This document shows positions 8,978 to 17,440 of a stretch of 64,000 bases of DNA, one piece after another; positions within the stretch are counted from its first letter, which is position 1, and each line of letters begins with the position of its first letter. Origin of the DNA: Mycolicibacterium goodii (GTDB lineage: Bacteria > Actinomycetota > Actinomycetes > Mycobacteriales > Mycobacteriaceae); NCBI RefSeq assembly GCF_022370755.2, contig NZ_CP092364.2, forward strand, positions 3,596,001 to 3,660,000. Direction: 5' to 3'. The notes below the pieces were generated by a model. That model saw only the letters and a program-made list of their open reading frames with translations, did no database searches and was not told where the DNA came from. A program made the position numbers and the translations under genes.

Positions 8978-10183
8978 GTGACCGGAACGGCGTCCGGCGG
9001 CCAGTCCGCAACCGAAGTCAGCGACGAAGATTTCCAGGAGATCCTGGCCCAGACGCGCAGCTTCATCCGGAACGCCGTGGTACCCCGGGAAAACGAGATC
9101 CTCGCCACCGACAACGTGCCGGACGACATCCGCGGACAGGCCAAGGCCATGGGCCTGTTCGGCTACGCGATCCCGCAGCAGTGGGGCGGCCTCGGACTCA
9201 ACCTGGCCCAGGATGTCGAATTGGCCATGGAATTCGGTTACACGTCGCTTGCCCTGCGCTCGATGTTCGGCACCAACAACGGCATCGCCGGCCAGGTGCT
9301 GGTCGGCTTCGGCACCGACGCACAGAAGAAGCGGTGGCTGGAGGACATCGCGTCCGGCGACGTCGTGGCCTCCTTCGCGCTCACCGAACCGGGGGCGGGC
9401 TCGAATCCGGCGGGGTTGCGCACCAAAGCGGTTCGTCACGGCGCCGGATCGAACACGGATTGGGTGATCAACGGCCAGAAGCGTTTCATCACCAACGCCC
9501 CGACCGCGGGCCTGTTCGTCGTGTTCGCGCGCACGCGCCCGGCCGACGCCGACGGTCCCGGCATCGCGGTGTTCCTGGTGCCCGCCGACACTCCCGGCGT
9601 CGAGGTGGGGCCAAAGGACGCCAAGATGGGACAGGAAGGCGCCTGGACCGCCGACGTCAACTTCACCGACGTGCGCGTTCCGGCGGCGGCACTGGTCGGC
9701 GGCAGCGAGGACGTCGGCTACCGCGCCGCGATGACGTCACTGGCCCGCGGTCGCGTCCACATCGCCGCGCTCGCGGTCGGCACCGCGCAACGCGCGCTCG
9801 ACGAGTCGGTCGCGTACGCCGCCACCGCGACGCAGGGCGGTCAGCCGATCGGCAACTTCCAACTCGTGCAGGCCATGATCGCCGACCAGCAAACCGGCGT
9901 CATGGCGGGCCGGGCGCTGGTGCGTGACGCCGCGCAGAAGTGGGTGACCGGCGAGGATCGGCGCATCGCGCCGTCGGCTGCAAAGCTGTACTGCACCGAG
10001 ATGGCCGGAACCGTCGCCGATCTCGCAGTCCAGATCCACGGCGGCACCGGGTATATGCGTGAAGTTCCGGTCGAACGCATCTATCGTGAGGTCCGATTGC
10101 TGCGCCTGTACGAAGGTACGAGCGAGATTCAGCGTCTGATCATCGGCGGCGGGCTGGTCAAGGCCGCCCAACGCCACCTTTGA
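8978..10183 (+). CDS. Acyl-CoA dehydrogenase
   Basis: A 401-aa acyl-CoA dehydrogenase with SFALTEPGAGSNPAGLRT, IHGGTGYMREVPVERIYRE and the catalytic Glu379 in YEGTSEIQ. The start is the GTG at 8978, preceded by AAAGGAG at 8966-8972; the open frame runs much further upstream but through the divergent SDR gene. It is followed 36 bp later by a mycofactocin-type SDR, and is divergent from the SDR-thiolase-ACAD-GntR operon, so both sides probably act on the same substrate. Confidence 0.92.
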   Translation: MTGTASGGQSATEVSDEDFQEILAQTRSFIRNAVVPRENEILATDNVPDDIRGQAKAMGLFGYAIPQQWGGLGLNLAQDVELAMEFGYTSLALRSMFGTNNGIAGQVLVGFGTDAQKKRWLEDIASGDVVASFALTEPGAGSNPAGLRTKAVRHGAGSNTDWVINGQKRFITNAPTAGLFVVFARTRPADADGPGIAVFLVPADTPGVEVGPKDAKMGQEGAWTADVNFTDVRVPAAALVGGSEDVGYRAAMTSLARGRVHIAALAVGTAQRALDESVAYAATATQGGQPIGNFQLVQAMIADQQTGVMAGRALVRDAAQKWVTGEDRRIAPSAAKLYCTEMAGTVADLAVQIHGGTGYMREVPVERIYREVRLLRLYEGTSEIQRLIIGGGLVKAAQRHL

Positions 10184-10219
10184 CGGCAACTCCGATCCAC
10201 TGACACACGAGGAGATCCG

Positions 10220-11041
10220 ATGGCCGAGCGGCTTACCGGACGGGTCGCGTTCATCACCGGCGCTGCGCGCGGTCAGGGCCGGGCACACGCGGTCCGCATG
10301 GCCAAGGAGGGCGCCGACATCATCGCGGTCGACATCGCCGGACCGCTGCCGCCCAGCGTGCCCTACGATTCGGCGACGCCGGAGGATCTCGCCGAGACGG
10401 CGCGACTGGTCGAGGCCACCGGCCGGCGAATCCTTGCCGCCAAGGCCGACACTCGTGACCTGGACGCCCTGCGCGACATCGTCGACAAGGGTGTTGCCGA
10501 GTTCGGCAGGCTCGACATCATCATCGCCAATGCCGGTATCACCGTTCCCGAGCCGTGGAACGAGACGACGCCGGAGTCGTTCCGCGACGTCATGGACATC
10601 AACGTGACCGGGACCTGGAACACCGTGATGGCCGGTGCGCAGCACATCATCGACGGGGGGCGTGGCGGCTCGATCATCCTGATCAGCTCGGCGGCAGGTA
10701 TCAAGATGCAGCCGTTCATGGTGCACTACACCGCGAGCAAGCATGCCGTCGCGGGCATGGCGCGCGCGTTCGCAGCCGAACTCGGCAAGCACCGGATCCG
10801 GGTCAACAGCCTGCATCCCGGTGCCGTCAACACCCCCATGGGTACCGGTGACATGCTGGCCGCGCTCACGCGCGCCAACGACACCAATCCCGGTCTGATG
10901 CAGATGGTCACGCCGTTCCTGCCGGATTACATCGCCGAACCCGAGGACATCGCCGATGCCGCCGTGTGGCTGGCAAGCGACGAATCACGTTTCGTCACCG
11001 CCAGCCGGGTGGCCGTCGACCTGGGTTCCACGCAGTTCTGA
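10220..11041 (+). CDS. Mycofactocin-coupled SDR family oxidoreductase
   Basis: A 273-aa SDR. The N-terminal text VAFITGAARGQGRAHAVRMA followed by EGADIIAVDI, the extra segment after it, NAG at the fourth strand and YTASKHA match the SDR subfamily that co-occurs with mycofactocin, whose members keep NAD tightly bound and pass electrons to the redox peptide mycofactocin. It should oxidise an alcohol, here probably one arising from the adjacent acyl-CoA pathway. The ATG follows GAGGAG. No mycofactocin biosynthesis genes are in this window. Confidence 0.85.
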   Translation: MAERLTGRVAFITGAARGQGRAHAVRMAKEGADIIAVDIAGPLPPSVPYDSATPEDLAETARLVEATGRRILAAKADTRDLDALRDIVDKGVAEFGRLDIIIANAGITVPEPWNETTPESFRDVMDINVTGTWNTVMAGAQHIIDGGRGGSIILISSAAGIKMQPFMVHYTASKHAVAGMARAFAAELGKHRIRVNSLHPGAVNTPMGTGDMLAALTRANDTNPGLMQMVTPFLPDYIAEPEDIADAAVWLASDESRFVTASRVAVDLGSTQF

Positions 11042-11044
11042 GAC

Positions 11045-11106
11045 CGCGAGCAGACATATAACTGCGCCGAAACCCGTGATTTCGCGCAGGTTTACGTCTG
11101 CTCGCG
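11045..11106. terminator. Hairpin between convergent genes (GAGCAGAC family)
   Basis: CGCGAGCAGAC at 11045-11055 pairs perfectly with 11096-11106; the next 12 bases on each side pair imperfectly. It begins 3 bp after the SDR stop and faces the convergent MaoC gene, so it probably ends transcription from both sides. Its core is the same as in the 4963-5020 hairpin. Confidence 0.6.
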
Positions 11107-11148
11107 CAGGGAAGGTGAGCGCAGGGAAGGTGAGCGCAGGGAAGGTGA
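11104..11148. repeat. Three perfect tandem copies of a 15-bp unit
   Basis: GCGCAGGGAAGGTGA is repeated exactly at 11104-11118, 11119-11133 and 11134-11148, overlapping the right foot of the hairpin. It lies in the gap between the SDR and the MaoC gene and is not part of either. Being a short identical array it could vary in copy number between strains. Confidence 0.9.
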
Positions 11149-11246
11149 GCGGCGCAGGAACGCGATTTGGTCGGTGACGGCGGTGTCGAACCAGCCGTCA
11201 CCGGGCCACACGGCAAAGCCGCGGCCACGTGTGAGAAGTCGGGACG

Positions 11247-11705
11247 TCAGCCGATGAAGCGGACGATCGATTCGGCGACCGCGGCGGGTTTCCCCGAGCC
11301 CTCGATCTCGACGGTCAGCGTCATCGTCGCCTGCACCGCACCGTCGAGCTTGGCCACATCGGAGATCTGGGCCCGCGCACGCACCTTGGCGCCCACCCGC
11401 ACCGGGGTGATGAACCGAACCTTGTTGTAGCCGTAGTTGATCGCCATCGTGATGTTGTCCACGCGGTAGAGGTGGTGGGTGAAGTACGGCAGCAGCGACA
11501 GCGTCAGCAGGCCATGGGCGATGGTCCCACCGAACGGGCCGCCTTTCGCCCTCTCCGGATCGACGTGGATCCACTGATGGTCTTCGGTCGCATCTGCGAA
11601 GAGATTCACCCGGTCCTGGGTGATCTCGAGCCAGTCGGTCGGGCCGAGTTCGGTACCCGCCGCCGCGGCCAACGCGTCAAGATTGTCGAAGACTCTCACC
11701 GTCAC
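11247..11705 (-). CDS. MaoC-family (R)-specific enoyl-CoA hydratase, HtdZ/Rv0130-like
   Basis: A 152-aa single hotdog-fold protein. It carries the hydratase-2 motif FADATEDHQWIHVDPERA, with Asp and His as catalytic residues, followed by GGTIAHGLLTLSLLP, closely matching what I recall of M. tuberculosis Rv0130. It should hydrate trans-2-enoyl-CoA to the R-3-hydroxy form. It is 15 bp downstream of purU on the same strand, but no functional link between the two is evident. Confidence 0.88.
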   Translation of the reverse strand: MTVRVFDNLDALAAAAGTELGPTDWLEITQDRVNLFADATEDHQWIHVDPERAKGGPFGGTIAHGLLTLSLLPYFTHHLYRVDNITMAINYGYNKVRFITPVRVGAKVRARAQISDVAKLDGAVQATMTLTVEIEGSGKPAAVAESIVRFIG

Positions 11706-11720
11706 TCCTCTCGAGCGTGG

Positions 11721-12617
11721 TCAGAAGACCACGGTCTGATTACCGAACCGGATCACGCGGTCTTCACAGTGCCACAGGACCGCTCGCGACAACACCAGCC
11801 GTTCCACATCGGCACCCAGGCGAACGAGATCCTCGACAGTGTGCCGGTGATCCACGCGGACCACATCCTGCTCGATGATCGGCCCTTCGTCGAGATCCTC
11901 GGTCACGTAATGCGCTGTTGCTCCGACGAGTTTGACACCGCGCTCTTTGGCGCGGCGGTACGGTGCCGCGCCGATGAACGCGGGCAGGAACGAGTGGTGG
12001 ATGTTGATCAGCGGGCAGCCGACCGCATCGAGGAACTCCGGGGTGAGGATCTGCATGTAACGGGCCAGCACCACCAGATCGACGTTGCCGCGCAGCAGCT
12101 CGAGGAGGCGCTGCTCGGCTTCCGCACGGTTTTCCCTGGTGGCCGGGACATAGATGAAGGGCACGCCGAACGCGCGCACCTGCTCGGCCAGATCGGGATG
12201 GTTGGCGATCACCATCACCACCGACATCGGCAGTTCGCCGCGCCGGTTGCGCCACAGCAGATCCAGCAGGCAATGGTCCTCACGCGAGGCCATCAGGGCC
12301 ACCCGCTTGGGCTTGGCCGCCTCGGTGAGCCGGAAGTCCATCTCGAACGGCCCCGCCACCTGCTCGCGGAACGACCGCTCGAGGTCGTCGCGCACCGCGG
12401 TGAGCCCGGGCAGATGGAAGATGGTGCGCTGGATGAAGGTGCCGCCGGCCTGCTCTGTGGAGTGCTGATCCAACGACACGATGTTGGCGCCGGCGGCGGT
12501 CAGGAACCCACTGATGGCCGCAACCAATCCGGGCCGATCGGCACAACGCAGCAACAACCTGCCCACGTCGTGAGCGGGTAGAGCGTTCGCCTTCGGGTAC
12601 TCCTGCGCCATCACCAT
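11721..12617 (-). CDS. purU: Formyltetrahydrofolate deformylase PurU
   Basis: A 298-aa protein with an N-terminal ACT domain (residues about 16-95, [20 protein letters not shown]) and a C-terminal formyltransferase domain. The catalytic Asn-His-Asp set is visible as [10 protein letters not shown] and [16 protein letters not shown]. PurU hydrolyses 10-formyl-THF to THF and formate, balancing one-carbon pools for purine and Met/Gly metabolism. Length and domain order are normal. The start at 12617 follows GGTGA; an in-frame ATG two codons later is possible. Confidence 0.95.
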   Translation of the reverse strand: MVMAQEYPKANALPAHDVGRLLLRCADRPGLVAAISGFLTAAGANIVSLDQHSTEQAGGTFIQRTIFHLPGLTAVRDDLERSFREQVAGPFEMDFRLTEAAKPKRVALMASREDHCLLDLLWRNRRGELPMSVVMVIANHPDLAEQVRAFGVPFIYVPATRENRAEAEQRLLELLRGNVDLVVLARYMQILTPEFLDAVGCPLINIHHSFLPAFIGAAPYRRAKERGVKLVGATAHYVTEDLDEGPIIEQDVVRVDHRHTVEDLVRLGADVERLVLSRAVLWHCEDRVIRFGNQTVVF

Positions 12618-13092
12618 GAGATTGTCACCGGCCGCGCCGCAGGGGCCGACACCGGGTGCGGCGAGGCCGCTGCCGGTCGCCTTGCCGACGGGTTCGGCAT
12701 CCCCTGCGGCACACGACGAAGAGTGTTCACATAATGTTCAATGTTCGCCCGCGCAGGCACCGCACAAGTCCGGACCGTTGCCCTGACTGCAAATCTGATC
12801 AAACTGAGGCGAACAATGCCCATTCACGGCAGCGTCAATAAGAAATTTGCTATGTCCACGTTTCAGCGGTTCAAACACCTTTTTTACAACCTTCCGCAAT
12901 TTGCCATAATTGCAGCTACCGGCGAGTATGTGCAGTATGACGAAGTAAATTGCAGGCGCCGCTTCAGGATCTTTCTCGGCTCGCTGGAATTTGAGTGGCA
13001 AGCGGCGCGATACTCATGTCGCGTATTCGCGTCCCGACGCAGCGCGACCCCGATTCATCCGCACCGAGCGAGAGGTGCGGCCGACCGAAGAA
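12618..13092. other. 475-bp gap with an AT-rich island; no gene seen
   Basis: No convincing coding region. From about 12720 to 12990 the base composition drops sharply compared with everything around it, with runs such as CACCTTTTTTACAACC and TTGCCATAATTGCAGC, and repeated GTTCA/GAACA words near 12725-12750. This is the upstream region of the signalling block that begins at 13093 and looks like a large regulatory region rather than lost coding sequence. Confidence 0.5.
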
Positions 13093-13857
13093 ATGGACAC
13101 CGACATGACTCTTGCTCGACTCGATGCCCCCGGCCACCCAGACCTCTCGCTTGCGAAGAGTCCCAGCTGGTGGGACCCGACCAGCGAATGCACCATCGTG
13201 GTCGCCGACCCAGGAGCCGAACGGGAACTGTGGAACGAATACGTCCGGGGCGCGGAGCGCAACTACCGGAAACACGGAGTCGAGTGCGCGCTCGATATGC
13301 AGGCCTTGCGCACCGGCGAAGACACCGCACTGTTCTGTGTCGGTATCAATGACGCCGGTCGAGTTGTGGGCGGCCTGCGGGCCAAGGGCCCGTACCGAAA
13401 CGCCGACGAAAGCCATGCGATTGTCGAATGGAGCGGTCAACCCGGCCTCGACGCGGTACGCAAAATGGTGGCCGACCGGATCCCGTTCGGTGTCGTCGAG
13501 ATGAAGACCGCATGGGTGAGCGACGACCCGGAGCAGAGCCGGGCGCTCACCGACACGCTGGCGCGGATGCCGCTACATTCCATGACGTTGCTCAACATTC
13601 AGTTCGCGATGGCCACCGCGGCAGCCTACGTCCTCAAGCGGTGGTTGTCCTCCGGAGGCGTGCTGGCCGCCAAGATCCCCGCGACGCCGTATCCCGATGC
13701 GCGGTACCAGACCAAGATGATGTGGTGGGACCGGAGCACATTTGCCAATCACGCTGATCCGAGGCAACTTTCGGCCTACTTCGCCGAGACGCAGCGGATC
13801 GCTCCACGGCTTGACGTGGCCGACGACACCGACTCCGGCACTGCGGCGGGGCAATGA
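13093..13857 (+). CDS. Hypothetical protein, possible acyltransferase (GNAT/LuxI-like) fold
   Basis: A 254-aa protein that I do not recognise. The central part reads like a GNAT or LuxI-type core: a strand-turn-strand with GRVVGGLRAKGP, then GVVEMKTAWVSDDPEQSRAL where autoinducer synthases have their substrate strand, a long helix rich in small residues, and a C-terminal strand near YPDARYQTKMMWW. This is a fold-level impression, not a family assignment. I chose ATG 13093; ATG 13105 is an alternative. Its TGA at 13855-13857 is in the same frame as the moeY-like fragment that follows, and dcpA comes next, so it may belong to a signalling locus. Confidence 0.7.
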   Translation: MDTDMTLARLDAPGHPDLSLAKSPSWWDPTSECTIVVADPGAERELWNEYVRGAERNYRKHGVECALDMQALRTGEDTALFCVGINDAGRVVGGLRAKGPYRNADESHAIVEWSGQPGLDAVRKMVADRIPFGVVEMKTAWVSDDPEQSRALTDTLARMPLHSMTLLNIQFAMATAAAYVLKRWLSSGGVLAAKIPATPYPDARYQTKMMWWDRSTFANHADPRQLSAYFAETQRIAPRLDVADDTDSGTAAGQ

Positions 13858-14130
13858 CTCCAGACGAACACCGCGTCAGCCACTCCCCTGGCTCCCGACC
13901 ACGCGCAGGCCGGCAGCGCGAACCAGGCCGTGTGGGTGGCGGCCCAGCGGCACGGTGTTGCGGTCCAACCGGTGCCAGCGGTGCCACCGGTGTTGCGGTA
14001 CGCGGACGACGACCGCGAGCTGCGGGAACTCCCGGCGGGGCACGCCGCCGCACTGCGCGACCTGCAGTACGCTTTTCGCCAGGTGGCGGCGACCGGTCGC
14101 GACGAATCGCAGGCGTTGGTGCTCAGGTAG
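13858..14130 (+). pseudogene. C-terminal remnant of a MoeY/Rv1355c-type nitroreductase-domain protein
   Basis: Immediately after the preceding stop, and in the same frame, the sequence reads HAQAGSANQAVWVAAQRHGV, then AVQPVPAVPPVLRYADDDRE, then LRDLQYAFRQ and DESQALVLR before a TAG. This is the last ~75 residues of the nitroreductase-like domain of Rv1355c/MoeY proteins. No start codon with a ribosome site and no upstream domains exist here, so it is a decayed fragment. In M. tuberculosis the intact gene (Rv1355c) is next to the DcpA homologue Rv1354c, and here too the fragment precedes dcpA, which supports the reading. Confidence 0.55.
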
Positions 14131-14225
14131 TTCTTCGCACCACGTCCGTCGATACGGAGCCGGCGGCGAGCCCTCCAGGGGGACAAGACGTCGCAGTATG
14201 ACCGAGCTCTAGTGGAGGTGATCTG

Positions 14226-16073
14226 GTGCCAGAGAGCCTGGACGTCCTGGTCACGTCCGTCGCCACACAGCTCATGGCGGTCGACGCGGCCACCTCGGTG
14301 TCGGTCAGCCAGCAGGTGCTCGCGGAGTTGGTGTCGTTCTTCGACGTCGATGTGAGCTTCCTGCGGCACAACGACCACCGGGCCCACGCCACGAGGCTGG
14401 TCGCCGAGTGGCCGCCGCGCCCGGTCGACGCCGCGACCGACCCGATCGCGGTCGTCCACTTCGCCGATGCCGATCCGGTGTTCGCGATGGCCGAGCACCT
14501 CAAGGAACCGGCGGTGTTCCGGCCCGAGCCCGCCTACGACGACTATCAACGCACGATCGAGGCGGGCCGCCACATCCCCGCCACCTCGATGGCGTGCGTC
14601 CCGCTGCTCAGCGGTGACGTCACCACCGGCGTGCTGGGGTTCGTCAAGTTCGGCGACCGCGAGTGGCGGCCGGCAGAACTCAACGCACTCAAGGCGATCG
14701 CGTCGTTGTTCGCCCAGGTGCAGGCCCGTATCGAGGCCGAGGAACGCCTTCGGTACCTGGCCGATCACGACCATCTGACCGGCCTGTACAACCGTCGTGC
14801 CCTGATGGCCCACCTGGAGGCACGGCTCGCTCCCGGGCAGCCCGGTCCGGTTGTGGTGATGTTCTTCGACCTGGACCGGTTGAAGGCGATCAACGACTAC
14901 TTGGGACACACCGCCGGTGACGCCTTCATCAGCATCTTGGCGCAGCGCCTGCAGCGCGGTGACGATTCGCCGAAGTTGATCGCGCGCCTCGGCGGTGACG
15001 AATTCGTCGTCGTCCCGGCCGATCCGATGTCGATGGAGGAAGCCACCGCGCTCGCCTACCGGCTGCAGTCGGTGCTGCGGGAACGCGTGACCGTCGACGG
15101 CGAGATGCTCACCAGAACCGTGAGCATAGGCATCGCGCAAGGAATTCCAGGCAAGGACTCGACCTCAGATGTGCTCAACCGCGCCGACCATGCGGTGCTG
15201 ACCGCCAAGGGTTCCGGCGGGAACCGGGTCGCGGTGTTCTCCGACGCGATGGCGATGGAGATCGACTTCCGCAACGACATCGAGCTGCACCTGCAGAGCG
15301 TGATCGAGGGTGGCGCACTCGTGCTGCACTACCTGCCCGAGATCGACATGCGCACCGGTGAGGTGCTCGCGGCCGAGGCGCTGGTCCGCTGGGAGCATCC
15401 CACGCGTGGTCTGCTGTCCCCCGATTCGTTCATCGGGGTGGCCGAATCGATCAACCTCGCAGGCGAACTGGGTCGGTGGGTGCTGCGCACGGCATGCGCG
15501 GAGTTCTCCCGGTGGCGGTCCAACGGGGTGGGCCGCAACATCGTGCTGCGCATCAACGTCTCACCGGTCCAGCTGGTGACGGACGGATTCGTCGAATCGG
15601 TGGCGGGCATCATGGCGGAGTTCGGCCTGCCACGCGGTTCGGTGTGCCTGGAGATCACCGAAAGCGTTGTGGTGCAGGATATCGAGACCACCCGCACCAC
15701 CTTGACCGGACTGCACAACGTCGGGGTCCAAGTGGCGATCGACGATTTCGGCACGGGCTACAGCGTGCTGTCGCTGTTGAAGTCGCTTCCGGTGGACACC
15801 CTGAAGATCGACCGAAGCTTCGTCGCCGAACTCGGCTCCAACCCGGGCGACCTACCCATCGTGCGCGCCGTGATCGCACTGGCCGGAGCGTTCGGACTAC
15901 AACTGGTGGCCGAGGGTGTCGAGACCGAGCGCGCCGCACTCACCCTGCTCCGACACGGATGTTACCGGGCGCAGGGTTTCTTGCTCTCCAAGCCGATCCT
16001 GGGCAGCGAGATGCAGACCCTTCTTGCGAAAGGTCGTGTGCCGGTGCATTTCTCAGCCGCTCCACGCATGTGA
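14226..16073 (+). CDS. dcpA: Bifunctional diguanylate cyclase/phosphodiesterase DcpA (GAF-GGDEF-EAL)
   Basis: A 615-aa soluble signalling protein with an N-terminal GAF domain (about 20-165), a GGDEF domain (about 175-340) whose active-site loop is intact as RLGGDEFVVVP (GGDEF 256-260), and an EAL domain (about 350-605) with AEALVRWEHP (EAL 384-386) and DDFGTGYSVL. Both c-di-GMP synthesis and breakdown motifs are complete. It matches the single main c-di-GMP enzyme known in M. smegmatis (MSMEG_2196, by recall) and Rv1354c. The GTG start at 14226 follows GGAGGTG. Its 3' end overlaps the convergent gene by 21 bp. Confidence 0.93.
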   Translation: MPESLDVLVTSVATQLMAVDAATSVSVSQQVLAELVSFFDVDVSFLRHNDHRAHATRLVAEWPPRPVDAATDPIAVVHFADADPVFAMAEHLKEPAVFRPEPAYDDYQRTIEAGRHIPATSMACVPLLSGDVTTGVLGFVKFGDREWRPAELNALKAIASLFAQVQARIEAEERLRYLADHDHLTGLYNRRALMAHLEARLAPGQPGPVVVMFFDLDRLKAINDYLGHTAGDAFISILAQRLQRGDDSPKLIARLGGDEFVVVPADPMSMEEATALAYRLQSVLRERVTVDGEMLTRTVSIGIAQGIPGKDSTSDVLNRADHAVLTAKGSGGNRVAVFSDAMAMEIDFRNDIELHLQSVIEGGALVLHYLPEIDMRTGEVLAAEALVRWEHPTRGLLSPDSFIGVAESINLAGELGRWVLRTACAEFSRWRSNGVGRNIVLRINVSPVQLVTDGFVESVAGIMAEFGLPRGSVCLEITESVVVQDIETTRTTLTGLHNVGVQVAIDDFGTGYSVLSLLKSLPVDTLKIDRSFVAELGSNPGDLPIVRAVIALAGAFGLQLVAEGVETERAALTLLRHGCYRAQGFLLSKPILGSEMQTLLAKGRVPVHFSAAPRM

Positions 16074-16874
16074 GCGTACGGCCCCGTTGCCTCGCACGTG
16101 GCCGTCGCGACCGCCGTCCGAGGGCGCGGTCAACAGTTCGACCCTGCTGAACCGACTCGCGCTGCGTCCCACCAACGCCACTCGCAGCGTCTGCGCGGTG
16201 TCGACACGCCTGCCGCTTCCCATCGGCGCGGCCTCGGTGGACAGCGCGACTCCGTGGCGAACCCGCACGGCGCGCGGGCCATCCGCGGTGGAAAGCACCA
16301 CGCCGACGATCTCGCCCTCCTCGAACACGATCCGGTCCAGCGCGTCGTCGTAGCTCGAGATGTCGCGCTCGCGCACCTGCGTCAACAGCCACTCGTCGAC
16401 CGCCGCGGAGGCACCTCCGCCCGCCGGAAGTTCGATCGGGCCGAGGACGTTGGCCTCGATGGTCTCCCCCGTCTCCGTCTCCATGGGGACACCGCCACGT
16501 TCCGTCAGACGGGTGTAGAGCAGGCCGTACGGCGACCGCAGGCACTGTCCGGCCCAGTCCCGCAGGTGGGCACCGTGGAAGGTTTCGACGGGCGTCTTCG
16601 GTCCGGCCGGCGCCCACTGCCTCAGCGCACGGATCTCGATGTCGGCCTCCGGGAGGTCCGGACGCGAATTCTGGTCGGCGACGAGCTCATCGAGGTACTC
16701 GCGCGTCTCGGGATCGTCGATGCCGCGACCGAGCCATGGCGTCCCGGCCTGCCCGGCCCCGGCTCCCCTGGCAACCTCCACCTCAAGGTCGGCATCGGCT
16801 GCTGCGATCGCGGCCGCCAACGCTGCGAAACCGGGTCCACAGCAAACGACATCGAGTTCGTCGTCCCACATCAT
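16053..16874 (-). CDS. Putative FAD-dependent oxidoreductase-like protein
   Basis: A 273-aa protein beginning with a Rossmann-type strand-turn-helix, LDVVCCGPGFAALAAAIAA followed by DADLEVEV, in which the usual GxGxxG is reduced to GPGFAA. The rest is short for a flavoprotein and no second FAD motif (a TGD-type motif) is visible. Such stand-alone half-size proteins with a degenerate dinucleotide motif occur in mycobacteria without known function. It overlaps the 3' end of dcpA on the other strand. ATG 16871 is an equally good start. Confidence 0.6.
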   Translation of the reverse strand: MMWDDELDVVCCGPGFAALAAAIAAADADLEVEVARGAGAGQAGTPWLGRGIDDPETREYLDELVADQNSRPDLPEADIEIRALRQWAPAGPKTPVETFHGAHLRDWAGQCLRSPYGLLYTRLTERGGVPMETETGETIEANVLGPIELPAGGGASAAVDEWLLTQVRERDISSYDDALDRIVFEEGEIVGVVLSTADGPRAVRVRHGVALSTEAAPMGSGRRVDTAQTLRVALVGRSASRFSRVELLTAPSDGGRDGHVRGNGAVRSHAWSG

Positions 16875-16976
16875 CTATTGGTACCCCAAAACTGATTCGA
16901 GCGGATGGACCGCCGCGCCTCGAACGTCAGCGCGTGAGCGCTGTCACCGCCGCGAGCGAAGTCGACCGCCCTGAGC

Positions 16977-16996
16977 TGGACAACATACGTTGTCCA
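16977..16996. promoter_or_regulatory. Perfect 8-bp-arm inverted repeat, candidate TetR operator
   Basis: TGGACAAC, a 4-nt centre ATAC, then GTTGTCCA. This 20-bp dyad lies about 100 bp upstream of the FAD-like gene start and 440 bp before the two TetR genes. Size and symmetry are those of a TetR-type operator. Confidence 0.4.
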
Positions 16997-17376
16997 CACG
17001 CGGCGCCCAGCGAACGTGCGGTAGCGGAGTCACCGAGTGGGTACCGAGTGAGCGAGGTCACCATGACCTGCACCGGGATTCGAGGGGGATTGCCGGTGCA
17101 GGCCATGGCAACACATTCAGGATAGCCCCGTACCACCGCCGATGGCGATGGTGCGTGGTTCGTCGCGGGGCCTGCAGCGGGGGCGCGATCCGACGCTGCA
17201 GGGCTCACCGGCGGCGAACCCGGAGTTATCACATACAGCAGAATACATACCGATAGAATGATCTGCACGCCTAGTGGTGACTTCAAGTACTCGCATTCCC
17301 GTGCCGATCGGAAAACCGACATCGAGACACGATTACCGGCGTGTCCGCATGGGAAATTCCGGATGGAACAATCGAG

Positions 17377-17402
17377 GTACGCCCGTTTGCCACGGGACGT
17401 AC
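17377..17402. promoter_or_regulatory. Imperfect inverted repeat just upstream of the TetR pair
   Basis: GTACGCCCG (17377-17385) and CGGGACGTAC (17393-17402) are near-complementary across a 7-nt spacer, ending about 38 bp before the GTG start of the first TetR gene. The position suits autorepression. Confidence 0.35.
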
Positions 17403-17440
17403 GCCCGACGATGCAATCCTGCAGATTTCGAGGTTGTGTG

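Larger units (their letters stand above)
16875..17440. other. 566-bp gap upstream of the TetR pair; regulatory repeats, no firm gene
   Basis: No convincing gene. Two perfect inverted repeats lie near the left end: CAGCGC-GTGA-GCGCTG at 16928-16943 and TGGACAAC-ATAC-GTTGTCCA at 16977-16996. A minus-strand frame from 17268 to 16927 begins with a hydrophobic stretch and could encode a 113-aa secreted peptide, but it has no good ribosome site and no recognisable family, so I do not call it. Confidence 0.5.

Noticed and set aside
16927..17268. Minus-strand ORF with a signal-peptide-like start
   Set aside because: No ribosome site, no recognisable family, and the codon text becomes low-complexity; it may simply be open frame in GC-rich DNA.
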